The translations under genes were made by a program, and so were the position numbers. From positions 6,039,204 to 6,103,203 of the forward strand of contig NC_045139.1 in NCBI RefSeq assembly GCF_008831285.2: a DNA stretch of 64,000 nucleotides, given 5' to 3'. The first letter of the stretch is position 1; each line of letters opens with the position of its first letter. This stretch comes from Nymphaea colorata. Its lineage: Eukaryota; Streptophyta; Magnoliopsida; Nymphaeales; Nymphaeaceae. Of the stretch, positions 13,401 to 25,579 are shown one piece after another. The notes beneath the pieces are model-generated. The model saw only the letters and a list, made by a program, of their open reading frames with translations, was not told the origin of the DNA and made no database searches.

Positions 13401-16400
13401 AAATATGTGAATTCTGCCTCTGATCTTCCATGTTTGTGGGAAAGTAGTGTTTACTGTTGATACAGGCTCTGTTGTTTAGAATAATTTGTTATGAATAACA
13501 AAATGGTTTTTGGTCCATGCTCCTCTTGACACTTTTTTTTGCTTTATTTATCAATTATCATTATCTCGGTGTTAAGCTTGTTACAATGGGGATCCAAATA
13601 GGATTGTAGTTTAAGATATTTTTTGGACTTGTTTTGTTGGGCTGTTTCTGGTTTAATTTTGCTGGAGGCTACATCTTTCACTAATTTCATTTATCCTGTT
13701 TTCATCTAAACAGTTGCATGCTTCATATAAGTGAGGTTCAAGGATGAACTGCCATGCTTTGTATCCAGAAGGTTCAAAACATACTATTGTGTTGTATCCT
13801 TCACTATGTCATCAAAATGCATCTAGGGTTATGGTTGAGCTCACCTGGCTCCTAGGGTTGGCTGTTCTTAGGTGAGCTGCCATTTGAGAATGCCTTGGTC
13901 GTAGCCTAGGCTTTTTTTCAAAGCAGTTACACTACAATCCCCCTCCTTTTCCCCTTCTGCTGTTCTGCTGTCAGGCATTCTTCTTATTCTTCTTCTTCTT
14001 CTGCTGTTGATGCTATTTTAGTGTAGATCTTCTTTTTCTTAATTTTTTTTTTATTTTTCATGTGATTGCATTAGGAACATATAGGTATATATTTGTACTT
14101 AGACTCACAATCTATGTCATAGATGCTGCAAATAGGCTGCCAAACTCGAGTTGGATGCCCTGTGGGGCGGCTGTTAGTGATTGAAGGTCACTACTTATTT
14201 TTGCTATAAGTTAGAACTTAGAAGATTTTGCATGTTCTAGAACTGCTATCACAGATATAGCGACATTTTCAAAAATATTGCGGTATGTATGAGAAAAACA
14301 AGTAAAATAAAAATATTGGAAAAATCTCAGCAAAAATGAATATTTTGTGACTTTTTAAGAATTTTTTTCGTGATTTTGGAAAAATTATTAGTTTTTCATT
14401 TATTTTATTTTTCTCTCTTTTTATATTTTTTGTACAATTTGCCGATATTTTTCTCAAAATTTTCCCGAGAAAAACAACTTTGCCAAAAAATAGCTGAGAA
14501 AACCTTGCCAATATTTTCCTGAGAACAATATTTGTGACAATGTCTAGAACATGATGCTAGATTGTGAATGTGTCCTGTTTATGATATGTACCTATAATCT
14601 TTAGCTGTTCAACTTTTTCAATTTGTCTTTTCAAATTTTAGTGATGTTTACTATTATTTTATGAAATGTTTGATGTGAGTATTTTCATGCGTTTGAGTTG
14701 TTTTATTTTAGGTTTTTTGTTGAGAAATGCTTCCGGTTTGATGCTTTTATAAATTCATATTGCATGTTATTGGTTTACATTGTCTTTTTTTGGACCACTT
14801 AATGTCCCTAGTGGCCCTAGTCCTGCCTACTCTGGGTATGACTTAATTTTTAAGCTGCACCTTTGCAGTTTTAACAGCATTGCTTGCTTATACCTAGCGA
14901 CTTAATATCTATACTGCTACATTTTTAACAATGTAGACCACTCATACCTGGCAAGTGGCAACTTAGCACTTCACTTGTTTTGGAGACTTCACTTGATTCA
15001 ATCAATACCTAGGCTGCCACTGGTGCTTTTAGCAACATGGATCCCTCATACCTGTTCCACACCGTGCATATTGCATCTGTGCTTACTGCTGATGCGTATG
15101 CCTGTCTGCAGATAGTCAATCTCTTCCATGAATATGGCTGTAGTTAAATTACTCCTTCCTGTTAATTTGAGCTCCACGTTTTTTTTTTTTTTTAAATCTC
15201 AAATGTTTTCTGTTTCGAATGTCGGAAGTGACCTTTTAGAAAATCCACTTCTTGGAAATTTTGATAATTGGTTGCTTATTCGGTATCTATTTCTCGTTTT
15301 TGTCTTTGAGCAGGAAATTGGTATTTAAGATGCTACACAGGTCCTAGTTGTTCCATTTTTTGCAATATTTTAAGGTAAATTCTGATTCATAATGATATGT
15401 AACAAATAGTTTCTGGTTTTCATGGGTAGATCTCTTGGTCCATTTCCAGCTGGTGTTATTCTTCATTCTTATCTTGGATCAGCGGAGATGGTTCCTAGCT
15501 TGGCAAAGCTTGGGGCTTATTTTTCTTTCTCTGGCTTTCTTACATCAATGAATGTACGGAAAGCAAAGAAGATGCTTAAGTCAGTAAGTTGGGATTTCTC
15601 ATAATAAGAAGTTACATGATTGATTGTTCAAATTTATCTATATAGTGCAACTTCCTAAATTTCAGGTTTTTGTAGGTACCCACCGAAAGAATCCTGCTAG
15701 AGACAGATGCTCCTGATGCATTACCGCAGTCAGATATGGGTTCTCTTAAATGGGTTCCAGGTGATGCGAATGCACCACCACAGCCTGAACATCAAAGCAT
15801 AGAGTCTCGGGCCATCTCAAACAAAGCACTTAATCATCCTGCTAATATTTTCACCGTGAGTATTTTATGCATGTCAAGTGGTTGACAGAATGATATCTTT
15901 TGATCTGTCTTGCAAGCATATACAATAGCTTCTAGATACATCAATCTTCGTGATTAAAGTCTTTTAGTTTTTTTTTTTTTTTCTGAAGTATATTCCTCTA
16001 ATTAATTCCTAATGTGTCCAATTGTCCAATTCCTGTGGTTGGACCCATTGCCTATGCTGTCAATTTCAACGGTTTGTGAATTGCTTAGAGAGGGAATATC
16101 ATGCCAGAATTTACATCTTGGGTACATTGAATAATTTGAAAAACAGGCCAGGAGCACAAGGAAAAAATGTCACCCCTAATCAGAGTAGCATGACAATATC
16201 CCCTATATTTGCTTTATGTGGTCTATCAAAGGCTTCTGCTGTTCAATCTTCTGGTGTCATGTGGTTGGCATTTACAGCACGTCAGCATGTTTGTAAGGGA
16301 AATCATCTGGATGATTAATTTCTATATGATGGTATTTTGGTGCAGGTTAGGTTTCAATTTGTTTATGTTATATTCAATGTTCAAGACCTACTAATGATGA

Positions 16401-16963
16401 AATAGTTAACAATATCACATCTAAAATTAGCAACTATAATCTTTTATTCTTCTCACAGCAGTGAGGTAACAATCCTAATCAGTTTCTTAGTTTCGGTCTT
16501 GTAAAATATTTCCTTAACGATAAGTGCTGTCAGATAATTTCCTTGAACACATGGATAATGGAAAATGAGGGAAATTTATGCAATTCTGGTAGTATGACAT
16601 ACACATATGTCTACAAATATTCAATATCTCATATTATATAGTTTTTTTCCTTAGTTAAAAACCATTTAAGAATGCATGATAAATTCAAGATTCAAAAACC
16701 CTTTAGTGACTATAATTTGATTATATATTTGTTCTTTTTCAGTTAAAAGTCATTCAAGAATGCATGACAAATTCAGATTTCGAAACATTTATTGACTATG
16801 ATTTGATTATATATTTGTTTGAAAAGCAATGACACTGAAAGAGTATTTTCAGGTTCTAAACTATGTGGCATCAATGTTAGAGATTCCAGCTGAAGAACTT
16901 GCCGAGACAAGCTACAGTAATGCCCTGAGATTGTTCTCCTACCCTGGTTCAAAAATCTGTTGA
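10450..16963 (+). CDS. TatD-family metal-dependent deoxyribonuclease
   Basis: TatD proteins are TIM-barrel metal-dependent hydrolases with DNase activity, related to amidohydrolases. Coding exons: 10450-10578, 10704-10777, 10903-10984, 11064-11114, 13298-13398, 15430-15583, 15676-15855 and 16853-16963. All are GT-AG and join to 293 aa, a normal length for the family. The metal-site residues are all visible: the HxH motif in LFDAHCH (His9, His11), Glu95 in AAVGEIGLDK, His133 in PVSVHCV, His158 in GVILHSYLGS and Asp208 in LLETDAPD. The C-terminus (NYVASMLEIPAEELAETSY) is the usual TatD end. Introns 4 and 5 are about 2 kb each, and intron 4 appears to carry a transposon-like insertion. The second Met (MRLFD) is an alternative start three residues in. 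The organelle or substrate cannot be told from sequence, and no obvious transit peptide precedes the barrel. Confidence 0.94.
11490..13075. mobile_element. Probable non-autonomous transposon insertion within TatD intron 4
   Basis: The left edge carries GCGCTAGGCACAACCTAGGC and GACTAGGCAC. The right edge carries GTAGGCACTTCAGTGCCTAC followed by CTATGTGCCCTAGAG. The edges are thus enriched in CTAGGCAC-type words in opposing orientations, as in degenerate inverted termini. The interior is AT-rich with no coding capacity and includes (GAA)n at 12809-12854 and (GT)n near 12355-12373. CTAGGC-rich elements are common in plant introns. I see no clean target-site duplication, so the boundaries are approximate. 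Confidence 0.45.
12809..12854 (+). repeat. (GAA)n microsatellite in TatD intron 4
   Basis: About fifteen uninterrupted AGA/GAA triplets, followed by A-rich DNA with further GAAGA words to about 12960. Intronic. Confidence 0.9.
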
Positions 16964-18699
16964 AGTTGTGCAAGTGTAGTACTTTCAATATTCTGTAAGC
17001 AGGTATGCTTTTCCTTTACTGCTCGTGGCATAACTCCATGATCTTAATTTGCGATCCCAATGCTAGTTAATCGGCTCTGTCTGCCCCTTGTACAGTGCCA
17101 CAGACGGACTCCTGTAAGAAATTAAACTACATCTTCTCGGATTTGGCAACACATCATGACACCTCCAAAAAATTGTATATTTTTTGGTGTTTTTATCAGT
17201 TACTAACGGAAACTCTCAGTAGCTAAAATTCATCTGTAAAACTAAACAGTAACTAAGCTGGATCATTTGTGTAAATAGTCCATAAATTTATCCATCCAGC
17301 ATGTGCCACATTCCTTTTCGGATTAGTAATTTTAATGGTCAATGACTCTGCTTGCATTAAAATTCAGTTTGCATGCATGGGATGTTGCTACTGGGACCAA
17401 GTACAGGCGGAAAGGCAGGACAGTGCCGGCTACCCTCAGATCAATGGATGTTCCCCTTTGAGTGGAGTGTCCATTTTGCCCCAGAAACAATGGTTGCATT
17501 GTTTTTCCTGTTCCTGAGACACAAGGAAAGGAAGTGTTCCGTCCCTGGCTTCCCGCGGAACAGGAATCAAACGCTCTGGCAGGAGCGCATTTATTTATTT
17601 GGCGTTTGTGGCAGGTTCTGCCGACAAATAGGGGTCCTAAAGGGGAGAAGCTTGATCCTGCCAATGCCATATGGTTGCCTAAAGATAATGTGGAGCCGGT
17701 ACTACTGGAAAAACTATTTTTATTTTTTAATAGTTAAACTTAATTTAAACTAACTTTTAATTGAGAAAGAAGATGGGCGGGCTGATCCACATCGATGGAC
17801 AAGGCAAACAATACCAGTATTGATTGGCAATTCATGAGAGGTTGAAACCGCGTCCCTTGGGGATTTATTAAAATCGTTCTCATTTTAGGACTAATTTGAC
17901 AAAATTTTGAAGTTTCAAGGTCCTTTTTGAAACAATTATGCTTTGTGTTTAAAATAAAAGCCTAGACACGTAAGATGAGTTTTAGAAGCCGAAAGTACCC
18001 AACTCTGCAAGTTTAAAATCTCACCAAATTTGTTCACACATCTAACGTAACATTTTTTCTTTTAGATTCATAATATTTTGGCTGTAAAATCACATGCATA
18101 AAGTGAACCACGGAAACCGTCCAATGCAATCCTTGCAAACGCGACAACTCCTTGCCTTGTGTTCGTCAATCAGATTGGTTTACCCGCAAAGGCAGCTCTC
18201 CTGCCGACGTCCGTTGCAAAAGATTCCTCTCGGCCAGGCCTGTACCTCCCTAGAAGCCCACACATTTACGTACCCTCCGGAGCAATCATATTTGCAGTCA
18301 TTTTCCGCAGTTTTCCTGAAGAATCCGTGGTGACCGGTTTCAAAGTTCAAGCAAGTGTCAAAGTCTCCGTTCCGTCCGATTCGTTCGAGACAGGCCCCTT
18401 TCCTCCCGCTTCTCGACAAACGTAATCCGGACGTACGGGAAATGAATACGACGACCTCGACGCAGATCTTCAGCCGTTGTCGTTCAATTATCGCAGGTTT
18501 CATGTTCTCAGGCAACGAGCAAGCGAAAGGGATCTGTCTATGGATCCGTAGATGCTGTTCTTTTACTGAATCTGTAGGGACGACGACCATGAGAGCGAGT
18601 CTTTGGACTCTCTCTGTGTTTGAAAAACTTTATTCGTAAAGCTTTTATACCTACCAACATCCAATTAAGTACTGGAATGTTAAACTTTATTAATTAGAT
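16964..18699. other. Intergenic, TatD 3' flank
   Basis: No recognised gene. Two GC-richer patches (about 17370-17700 and 18120-18600) have overlapping open frames on both strands. The longest is 136 codons on the minus strand at 18180-18590, but no family features or splice structure were seen. At about 17503-17572 there is a loose inverted pair (CCTGTTCCTG / GGAACAGG) that could be a MITE remnant. Confidence 0.45.
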
Positions 18700-21470
18700 T
18701 TCTTGAACTCTTTTTCTGTAGATTGCGCGGTAGCATGTATCATAAACAAAACTAGATTATGATGGGATGTCTCACATGTTCCTGCAGGTTGGTTTCGCAT
18801 TAAAGTTCGTTAGCATGTAAAATTTTGACCAAACTAGTTAAATAAAACGTCACTAAATTATTAGGACTGAGGTTTTGTTGGGTATAGCAATCTATTGGTT
18901 TTTGTTTAAACGATCAATTTGAACATGAGAAATTGCTTCAAAAATCACTGCAATATGGTCAGTCTCGGGTTTTCCTAGATTCAATCAACTCTGACATAAA
19001 TAGCTGATCCGACCAGCATTGGATCCAGATTTGGAATCTTATGCAAGTCTGACTGGCTCAAAGTACCAAACGTACATTCATCTCGATTTAGACTTTCGAG
19101 AGACTCTCAGATGCCAGACTACCATATTCAGATTTGATTGCTGACTCAAGTCAGATGAATCTGATCCATTCATATCTCCAACCAAAACAAGCGAACGGAA
19201 ACTCTATAAGGTAAAGTTTGGATGACACTGTAAAAAAACCGGCGTCTAATTTGTGAAAACTAAATTTTGTTTAAACCTTAATCAGCTTTTGGAACCTCGT
19301 TTTGTCTCTTTTGAGAGCGCTATTGGCTCAAAACTTGATTTTTTATAATCTCAGTTTCGACCATCATCTAAACATGCCTTAAACAACATTTTGGAGTCCC
19401 AAACACCCCTTAAGTAATCAGCATGACTGCTGCTAGTGATGATTTTGAACCAAGTGGAACAAAACTTGAAAACACGCTCAGTCCTCATTTTTTTCTACTT
19501 AATCTTCACAATCTCCAATGGTCCAGTGCCGGAATTAAACTCACAAATTTTACTTTATTTACACACAGAAACTTCATTAATTTTCAGTTTTTTACATGTG
19601 AGTGCCTCCTTCGCGTTTGAAATTCAAACTTAGAGTATCATCTTATCCAGAACTTTCTGGATCTACCGCTGCAATGATCCAGTTCAATCAATCTGCAATG
19701 CCCTTTTCAATTTAATTATTACACGAGAAAGCTGCATTGCCTTTGTATGCATCCAGGGTTTGAGTTGGACCGGACCGGATCCAGACAGAAGAGTGTTTTG
19801 GGCTGCCCAATTAAAAACTCTGGCTTGACACCTAAAATGGGATAAGGATATACCGAAATCTCACAACTGAGTGGTGTAGAATCCAGTTTCTGATTAAGAT
19901 CTGCAGATTTTAGGTATGGTCATACAAAACATGATTCCCTATCTTGTTGTATAGACTGGTCCTGTTTTTGGTTATTTTAATATGTACAAGATTTTTACCT
20001 TTTTGTCTTATTATTGTTCGGCGATCAAAAGTAGATGGTTGGCCACAGTCGCTAATGGAGTGTGCCACGTTAGAGAACATGAGAAAATCCTCCAACCAGA
20101 TCCATGGCATTTGGTACCGAGGGGCATAATGTAGTTGGTCAGACTAACAGACCGGTGAAAGTTCGACATACCATGGCTATTACTCATTTAAATTGTAAAT
20201 GGTTGATATATAACACTTTAGTTGACGGGTGCCCAGTTCACGACTCAAATCTCAAAGCAGCCCTAAACCTCAAAGGCAGAGGTAAAAAAAGAAAAAGGGT
20301 AAGCTTTGTACAGTATCTTATCAGATTATACTAAAGACCGACCAACTTGCTGATGCTTCCAACATGCAATGCGACTACAAACATTGTACAAGTGATTTTT
20401 GTTTTTTTGTTTCAGATTCTTTCTTATAAGCATTTATGTTTGTTATAAATTCAAATTGGCATTACATTTACTTTCTTCTTTTTTCCCCAGGAGAGCCGCT
20501 CTTTAATGGAAGAGGTGATCGATCAGGTAATCTATCATATTCTTGGAAGATATTCTATTAAAGAAGTTGGATTGTTGAACATTTAGCCTCCTTCTTCCGG
20601 TAGATTCCGTGGCTAAGATGTATCACAAACAAAATTAGGTTATAAATTTATAATGGGGTATCTCACTTGTCCCTGCCGGTTGCTTTCGCATCAAAATCCA
20701 TTAGCTTGTAAAATTTTGAGAAAATTAATTAAATACAAGTTCACGATACCACCAAATTATTTGGGACTCATGATTTCTCAGTTGTACATAACAACATATT
20801 AGTTTTTGATTACATTTGAAAATAAGCAATTGATCCAAAACCCACTGCCATAAGGCCAGCTTGGGTTTTCCTAGATTCTATCAAGTCTGACACATATATG
20901 CTGACCTGATGTGACCAGCTTTGGATCCAAATTTGAAATCGTATGTGTCTCACTTGCTCTAAGTACTATACGTACACTTATAAAAATTTAGAAGTTCGAG
21001 AGACTGTTAGATGCCACACTGCCATGTTCATGTTAATTGAGACCTTCAACCACAACACAAGCAAGAAACCTTTAAGGGATTGCTTGGCAACAACAATATT
21101 ATGCTACTATCCTACAAACACTTGTCTGCTTTATTTTTTTGAACAGATTCATCAGACAGAAACAATATAATATATTATTGAAGCCAAACAGCCTTCAAAC
21201 AGCCTTCAAAGTAAAATTTGGGACTGCACCCCAGAATATGTCGTTTAATTTGTGAAAACAAAGTTTTATTTAAACTTGGTTATTTAATCAGTTTTTTTTT
21301 TTTTAAAAAAAACCGGGTTTGTGTGTTTGTGAGGCACACTGTCGAGAACAACATTTTCAATGAAAAACTTGGAGGGGGCCAGGTTATTCGCTTCATTTTG
21401 CGAGTGCCATTTTGTTCAAACTTTGTTTTTTATAATCTCGGTTTTGACCGTCATTCAAACACTCTACGCG
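18700..21470. repeat. Diverged direct duplication, copies near 18.7-19.39 kb and 20.59-21.47 kb
   Basis: Copy 1 (about 18712-19385) and copy 2 (about 20598-21470) are collinear for more than 600 bp on the same strand. Shared words include ATGTATCA(T/C)AAACAAAA, GCTTGTAAAATTTTGA, GGTTTTCCTAGATTC and GAAATCGTATG-like stretches. They also share GTTCGAGAGACT, TTAGATGCCA and TTTTTTATAATCTC followed by GTTTTGACC. Copy 2 has small insertions (poly-T/A and a GTGTGTTTGTGAGG stretch). The two copies lie about 1.9 kb apart. No coding capacity is shared, so a non-autonomous transposon or a segmental duplication is likely. Confidence 0.75.
20121..20200 (+). mobile_element. Possible tRNA-derived SINE head, copy 1
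   Basis: GGGGCATAATGTAGTTGGTC followed by AGACCGGTGAAAGTTCGA resembles a tRNA-related head with A-box-like TAGTTGGTC and B-box-like GTTCGA. A related stretch occurs at 42055-42130. The 3' end and poly-T/A tail were not resolved, so this is tentative. Confidence 0.3.
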
Positions 21471-22439
21471 ATATGAGAAGCATGAATGCTGTTACTGCTA
21501 ATCGGACTAAAGTGAAAAGAAAAAAAAGAAGGCAATAAAACCTTCCTGCAAATAAAAGAAAAGAAACATAAATTAAAAGATTTTGGAAGAAGACGAGGAC
21601 TGATGTGGTCCAGTAATGAGGAAAACAAGCAGAAAAACTTCAAGAAATTTCTCAATTACTGATCCACCTCCATTATTAAAACAAAGCTCTAGTTCACAAC
21701 GTAAAGGGTACTAATAAATTCTCATTCCAAATTAATGCTACAAGCCAAGGAAGCAGTGGATAGCCTTCGACTTCTTGTGGGCAGCCATGGCTCGTGTCAG
21801 GAAAAAGATAATGCAAATTATACATATATTCACCCCAAAACATCTTTGCATTGAGATAGATTCACGTACCTCTCATCTTTGAAGATGGTCGCTGCCTGAC
21901 TCTGTGTTCTAAGGAGGCTACAATCTCACGTAATGGAGAACCTTCCATCTTCACAGCCCTCTTCAAGATTCTCACACATTCTCTCCGTTATCTGCCTCTA
22001 TCTTTTTTCCACCTTTGTATTACTGTATATCTGTTTCCATAACTACCACATTGGTAGCCGGTTTATACTGTTAAGCAACACATTTGAGTTGTTATGTGGG
22101 TTTTAGATCCTGCTCAATCATGAAGGATCCAGATCCAAAAGATCCAACAGTATAGAAATACATCCAATAGGTTTTACTGCTGGTCCGAGGAGGGTTTAGG
22201 TTCCAGTCTTGTTCAAACTCATTTACAAAAAAGATGGGTACTTAGTACATCTACTATATATTTTCCACCTAATCAGATCTTTTCTCGGGTTCAGTTCGAA
22301 GTCGAGTACACTGATAACATTTGTTAAAAAAGGAGGATGGTCATTTCTCCAAAACTAAATAGTTTTTCATTGAAGCAATTAGAGAGAGGAAAGAAAAATT
22401 ATAAGCACAATTAGAGGAAGGAGGAGACTGCTTATGAAT
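21471..22439. other. Intergenic, downstream of the OVATE gene
   Basis: No gene seen. AT-rich sequence that must include the 3' untranslated region of the minus-strand OVATE gene, ending somewhere below 22440. An unassigned AGGATCCAGATCCAAAAGATCC stretch lies near 22125-22145. Confidence 0.5.
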
Positions 22440-23150
22440 CTAGCGCTCTTTGGTGCGATCGGCAATGTTCATGATGAGATCAACAAAGGCGCAGATGATG
22501 AATCTATGAGCGTGCTTCTCATTAAGCCTCAGGTAGCATTGCAGCAGCTCCTGCAGGCCAGACCACTCTCTGATGTCGAGAGCTTCCACCATCTCCTCCA
22601 TGGACGCCCTGAAATCCTGAAACGGGTCCTCGGAATTCACCGACAACGAAACGCTCTCCTCGCGGAGCGGCAACCTTTCTCCCTTTCCGAGCTCGAAGAC
22701 GCCATCACCGTCCCCACTGATGCCGCTGCCGCTGCCGCCATCACTACCATCTTCCTTCTCCCTTTTGCCTTCTTCCAGGATGGAGTTGGTGGTGCAGGGA
22801 GAGAAGAAGAAGCGCTTCGAGCTCAGGCTCCTTGCCAAGCTGTCGAGGGCGCAGTCCGACGACGAGGCCGCTGACGAGGAGCATGGCTCGGCGGAGGATT
22901 CGTCGAAGGAGGTGGAGTCACGAGCTGGAAGGAGGTGGTGGTGGCAGCAACGGTCGGTATGGTTGTTCTCTGTTTCTCGTTGTTGCTCTGCTTTGCCGAG
23001 GTGGATGGAGTTGAAGTCGTTGTAGAGGTCATCGGCGGCGAGGCGGAAGGAGTCGGTCTGGGATTCGTGGACACAGAGGCAGGTCTGCGCCCGGGGAGGG
23101 AGAGTGCAGAGGCTTTGGTGGAGAGCTTTAATGGAGGACTTCATCATCAT
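22440..23150 (-). CDS. OFP: OVATE family protein (OFP), transcriptional repressor
   Basis: OVATE family proteins are plant-specific nuclear regulators, mostly repressors. They interact with TALE homeodomain proteins and control cell elongation and organ shape. This is a single-exon frame of 236 aa, as usual for the family. I chose the first of three consecutive ATGs (23150), giving MMMKSSIKALHQSLCT; the frame upstream lacks an in-frame ATG nearby. The C-terminal OVATE domain (about residues 170-228) is clear, with SEDPFQDFRASMEEMV, ALDIREW, LQELLQCYLRLNEKHAH and RFIICAFVDLIMNI. The middle is low-complexity (His, Ser, Gly and Glu-rich). The sequence is GC-richer than its surroundings. A (GA)n tract sits just upstream at 23235-23272, probably in the leader or promoter. 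Which OFP subclass it belongs to cannot be said. Confidence 0.93.
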   Translation of the reverse strand: MMMKSSIKALHQSLCTLPPRAQTCLCVHESQTDSFRLAADDLYNDFNSIHLGKAEQQRETENNHTDRCCHHHLLPARDSTSFDESSAEPCSSSAASSSDCALDSLARSLSSKRFFFSPCTTNSILEEGKREKEDGSDGGSGSGISGDGDGVFELGKGERLPLREESVSLSVNSEDPFQDFRASMEEMVEALDIREWSGLQELLQCYLRLNEKHAHRFIICAFVDLIMNIADRTKER

Positions 23151-23231
23151 CTGTGGCTTGCCCAATTGAATCTGATGGCTATCAAGCCCTGAGAGAAGCC
23201 TGAGTTCCTACCGATTGATACTAATAAATGG

Positions 23232-23234
<3 letters not shown>

Positions 23235-23272
<38 letters not shown>
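23235..23272. repeat. (GA)n microsatellite upstream of OFP
   Basis: About 19 uninterrupted GA units lie 85 bases upstream of the OFP start. In the gene's orientation it is (TC)n, a common feature of plant 5' leaders. Confidence 0.9.
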
Positions 23273-23273
<1 letters not shown>

Positions 23274-23619
23274 TTTTTGTGTTCAAAGTTACAAATATAA
23301 AACAGACGATGGGTAAAAGATGTAATTTTTCATTTTGGGAGATCTTTATCAGTTTATAACCCAAAAAAACTCAAATAAAAAAAAGAAAAATAATTCAATA
23401 AAACAATTGTTACAGCATTGAAGATAAATTAATGAAAGAAAATAAAACAAATTAGGCAAAATATCATTTACAAGCTGCAAGACATTACAGGTGAGGTCCA
23501 CTTTGCTATTCTTTTGAACCTGCAACAGCGCATGTGTCATGTCTTTGTTGCTTTACATCCACCAAGTAAAGACTGGATCGTTTTCTTGACAACACTACCA
23601 CATCCATATAAGGGTAAAC

Positions 23620-23935
23620 AACGAGTATCGGCTCATGAACTAGTTCAAGCCGAGCCATTTGCTTAATAAGTCGAGTTCAAGTTCATGAGTTGAATCGTTT
23701 AAATAATCGAGTTAAGTTCGAGCTCAACACGTAACTGTCGAGTCAAACTTGAGCCTTAATCGAGTTTGTCGAGCCTTAATCGAGTCGAGCTCAACACGTA
23801 ACTGCCGACTCAAGCTCAAACTGCTTCTGTTAAGCTATCCTCGAGCTCGAACCGAGTAAACCTCAAGGTTTCATTAGTCGAGCCGAGCTCAAGCTGACTG
23901 AACTCAAGCTCTACTCGGCTGGAGTTCACCCCATA
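23620..23935. repeat. Degenerate GAGCTCGAGCC-rich dispersed repeat
   Basis: Many overlapping copies of TCGAGTTCAAG, CGAGCTCAACACGTAACTG (twice), TTAATCGAGT(T/C) and CGAGCTCAAGCTGACTG. The same word family recurs at about 1250-1680, 43980-44115, 52185-52340 and 58210-58570. This marks it as a dispersed element or its remnants, common in plant intergenic DNA. Confidence 0.7.
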
Positions 23936-24445
23936 TTTAGCAATTTAGATCGGAATGCTTTTTAAAGCTTCAATTTTTCAGATATTCTCACCCAACAATA
24001 ATTAATTGTAAATTTGAAACCTCTACATATACATGTTGAAGGAGGATAAGAAAGTCATTTTTATATGCACATGTAAACTGTAAAGTATACTGGCAAGTAT
24101 GATCCTGTGCACCCACAAATGACAAGCCGACACAATCATCAGAGAAAATAATACTACATCGGTACACATTGGTGTCTTTTCCCTTTCATATGATCCAAGT
24201 AGGTCAAGAATTCAATACGCAGAATAACCAAAGCTAGAGTTGGCCGGATTAATTTGAGCATGTATAAAATTCAAGGAGAAATACGCACTTTCCGGCTGGA
24301 CCTCCGGCAGGCAGCTCTCCCTGCAGAAGCACATCCCAGCCAGTGGTACCGACCAGGACCGTTGGGTATGACGCCGATTTGTCTGATAAAGTTGATACCT
24401 CGCACACCAATTGTGGATTCAATTATCCTCACAGTAGGTCGGCTC

Positions 24446-24447
<2 letters not shown>

Positions 24448-24488
<41 letters not shown>
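24448..24488. repeat. (TA)n microsatellite
   Basis: Uninterrupted TA dinucleotides. The flanks show no gene. Confidence 0.95.
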
Positions 24489-24490
<2 letters not shown>

Positions 24491-25323
24491 ATAAAAAGGG
24501 CTGTTATTAATTTGAAAAGAAAGCATTAGTGGACACATAGTATAGTTGATGCAGATATGAAACTATTATCTGGTGAAGAAGGTCAACTCCCCAAAGGCAA
24601 CTATGGCAGCAGACGGCCTTTTTAGGTAGCAAAACCTAAAAAGGATAGCTGCTACTCCATTTCCAATGGAGGTCTGTGCTAATTCGATGAGCAATTTCCG
24701 GAACATCTGGGAATTTTGGTCGCTTCCAGAAAATCCGAACTTGTCTTCTTGCCTCATACTGATGAAATCTTCGGTCTATGTGCTTTCAGTTCGAAACCCA
24801 TGTCACAGTAGCAGCCAAAAAGACAATCATAGATAGAAGAAGAAAGTGACGATTGTCAGGTTTTAAAAGCACCTTTGTAAATGCAATTAGGCTTTGAGGC
24901 TCTGCAATAAATATAAATTGGCTCCGACTTTTCTGTCATACAGAAATGCACCCAACTAAAATCTAGACTTCGTTAAATACAAATTTAAGAAACTGAGTTC
25001 AATGTGGTGTAAGATATTTTAGATATTAATTTGATATTTGTCTTGACTTGCCGATGAGTTAAATTTAAAGTGTTGTATCTTCAATTCATGATGCATAAAT
25101 ACGATCCAAAAACAGGTAAACTTTAGCCACTGGTGTCATATTCGATTCTTTAGTTTAAGAATTAGTTTAGATTGAGAACAATGAACAAGTCAAGCGCGCA
25201 TATATGTTTCTTTAGGAGTTACAAACTTGGGGAACATACAACAGTGCACATTCTGAAAACAGTAGAAGGAATTAATGCCTCTGCGATGGTTTCTTCATCA
25301 GAATGAAAAAAGAAAAGTTGAGA

Positions 25324-25500
25324 TCATTGAGAGAAAATCCAAGAGATCTTGAACTGATCCAACTTTCTATCTTTTTCTTGGGTGTTGTCCCCATAATCAA
25401 AGGGCACTCCACCATGTTTCTCCATTAGTCTGAGTTGGGTGCTGGTCCACATGCTTGGCACTCTTATGGCAGTGCCGCCCCCACCGAAAAAGATGGAACC
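25324..25500 (-). other. Unrecognised exon-like open frame with an AG acceptor
   Basis: On the minus strand a frame of 58 codons plus stop follows a plausible acceptor (TTACAG at 25506-25501). It begins GSIFFGGGGTAIRVPSMW and ends FKISWIFSQ, and ATGs inside it would give 41 or 33 residues. I do not recognise the protein. Further upstream on the same strand there is a second acceptor-like CTCTTGCAG and a telo-box-like GTTAGGGTTTC. This would suit a 5' leader, but no upstream coding exon was found. It could be the last exon of an unannotated gene, a small-peptide gene or chance. Confidence 0.25.
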
Positions 25501-25579
25501 CTGTAACGCCTTATCACAGATTCATCCAGGACAACCACACCTTAACTCTTCACAAAGCTGCAAGAGGTAAAAAACAAGA

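Larger units (their letters stand above)
23273..25323. other. Intergenic, repeat-rich
   Basis: No gene seen. It holds a GAGCTCGAG-rich degenerate repeat (about 23620-23935) and a (TA)n tract (24448-24488). The remainder is AT-rich, with no convincing reading frame. Confidence 0.55.

Noticed and set aside
18180-18590. 136-codon minus-strand frame overlapped by two plus-strand frames
   Set aside because: GC-richer DNA gives open frames in several phases; no recognisable domain, splice pattern or start context favours one of them.
22434-22874. 146-codon plus-strand frame
   Set aside because: Shadow of the OVATE gene on the other strand; the OVATE domain is unambiguous.
23151-23165. Extending OFP upstream to a GGCAAGCCACAG segment
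   Set aside because: The extension would start at TTG; the three consecutive ATGs at 23150-23142 are the plausible start.
24254-24529. Frames ending in Tyr-Ile repeats (also at 26290, 29026, 39012, 40760, 51761, 52601)
   Set aside because: Artefacts of TA microsatellites.
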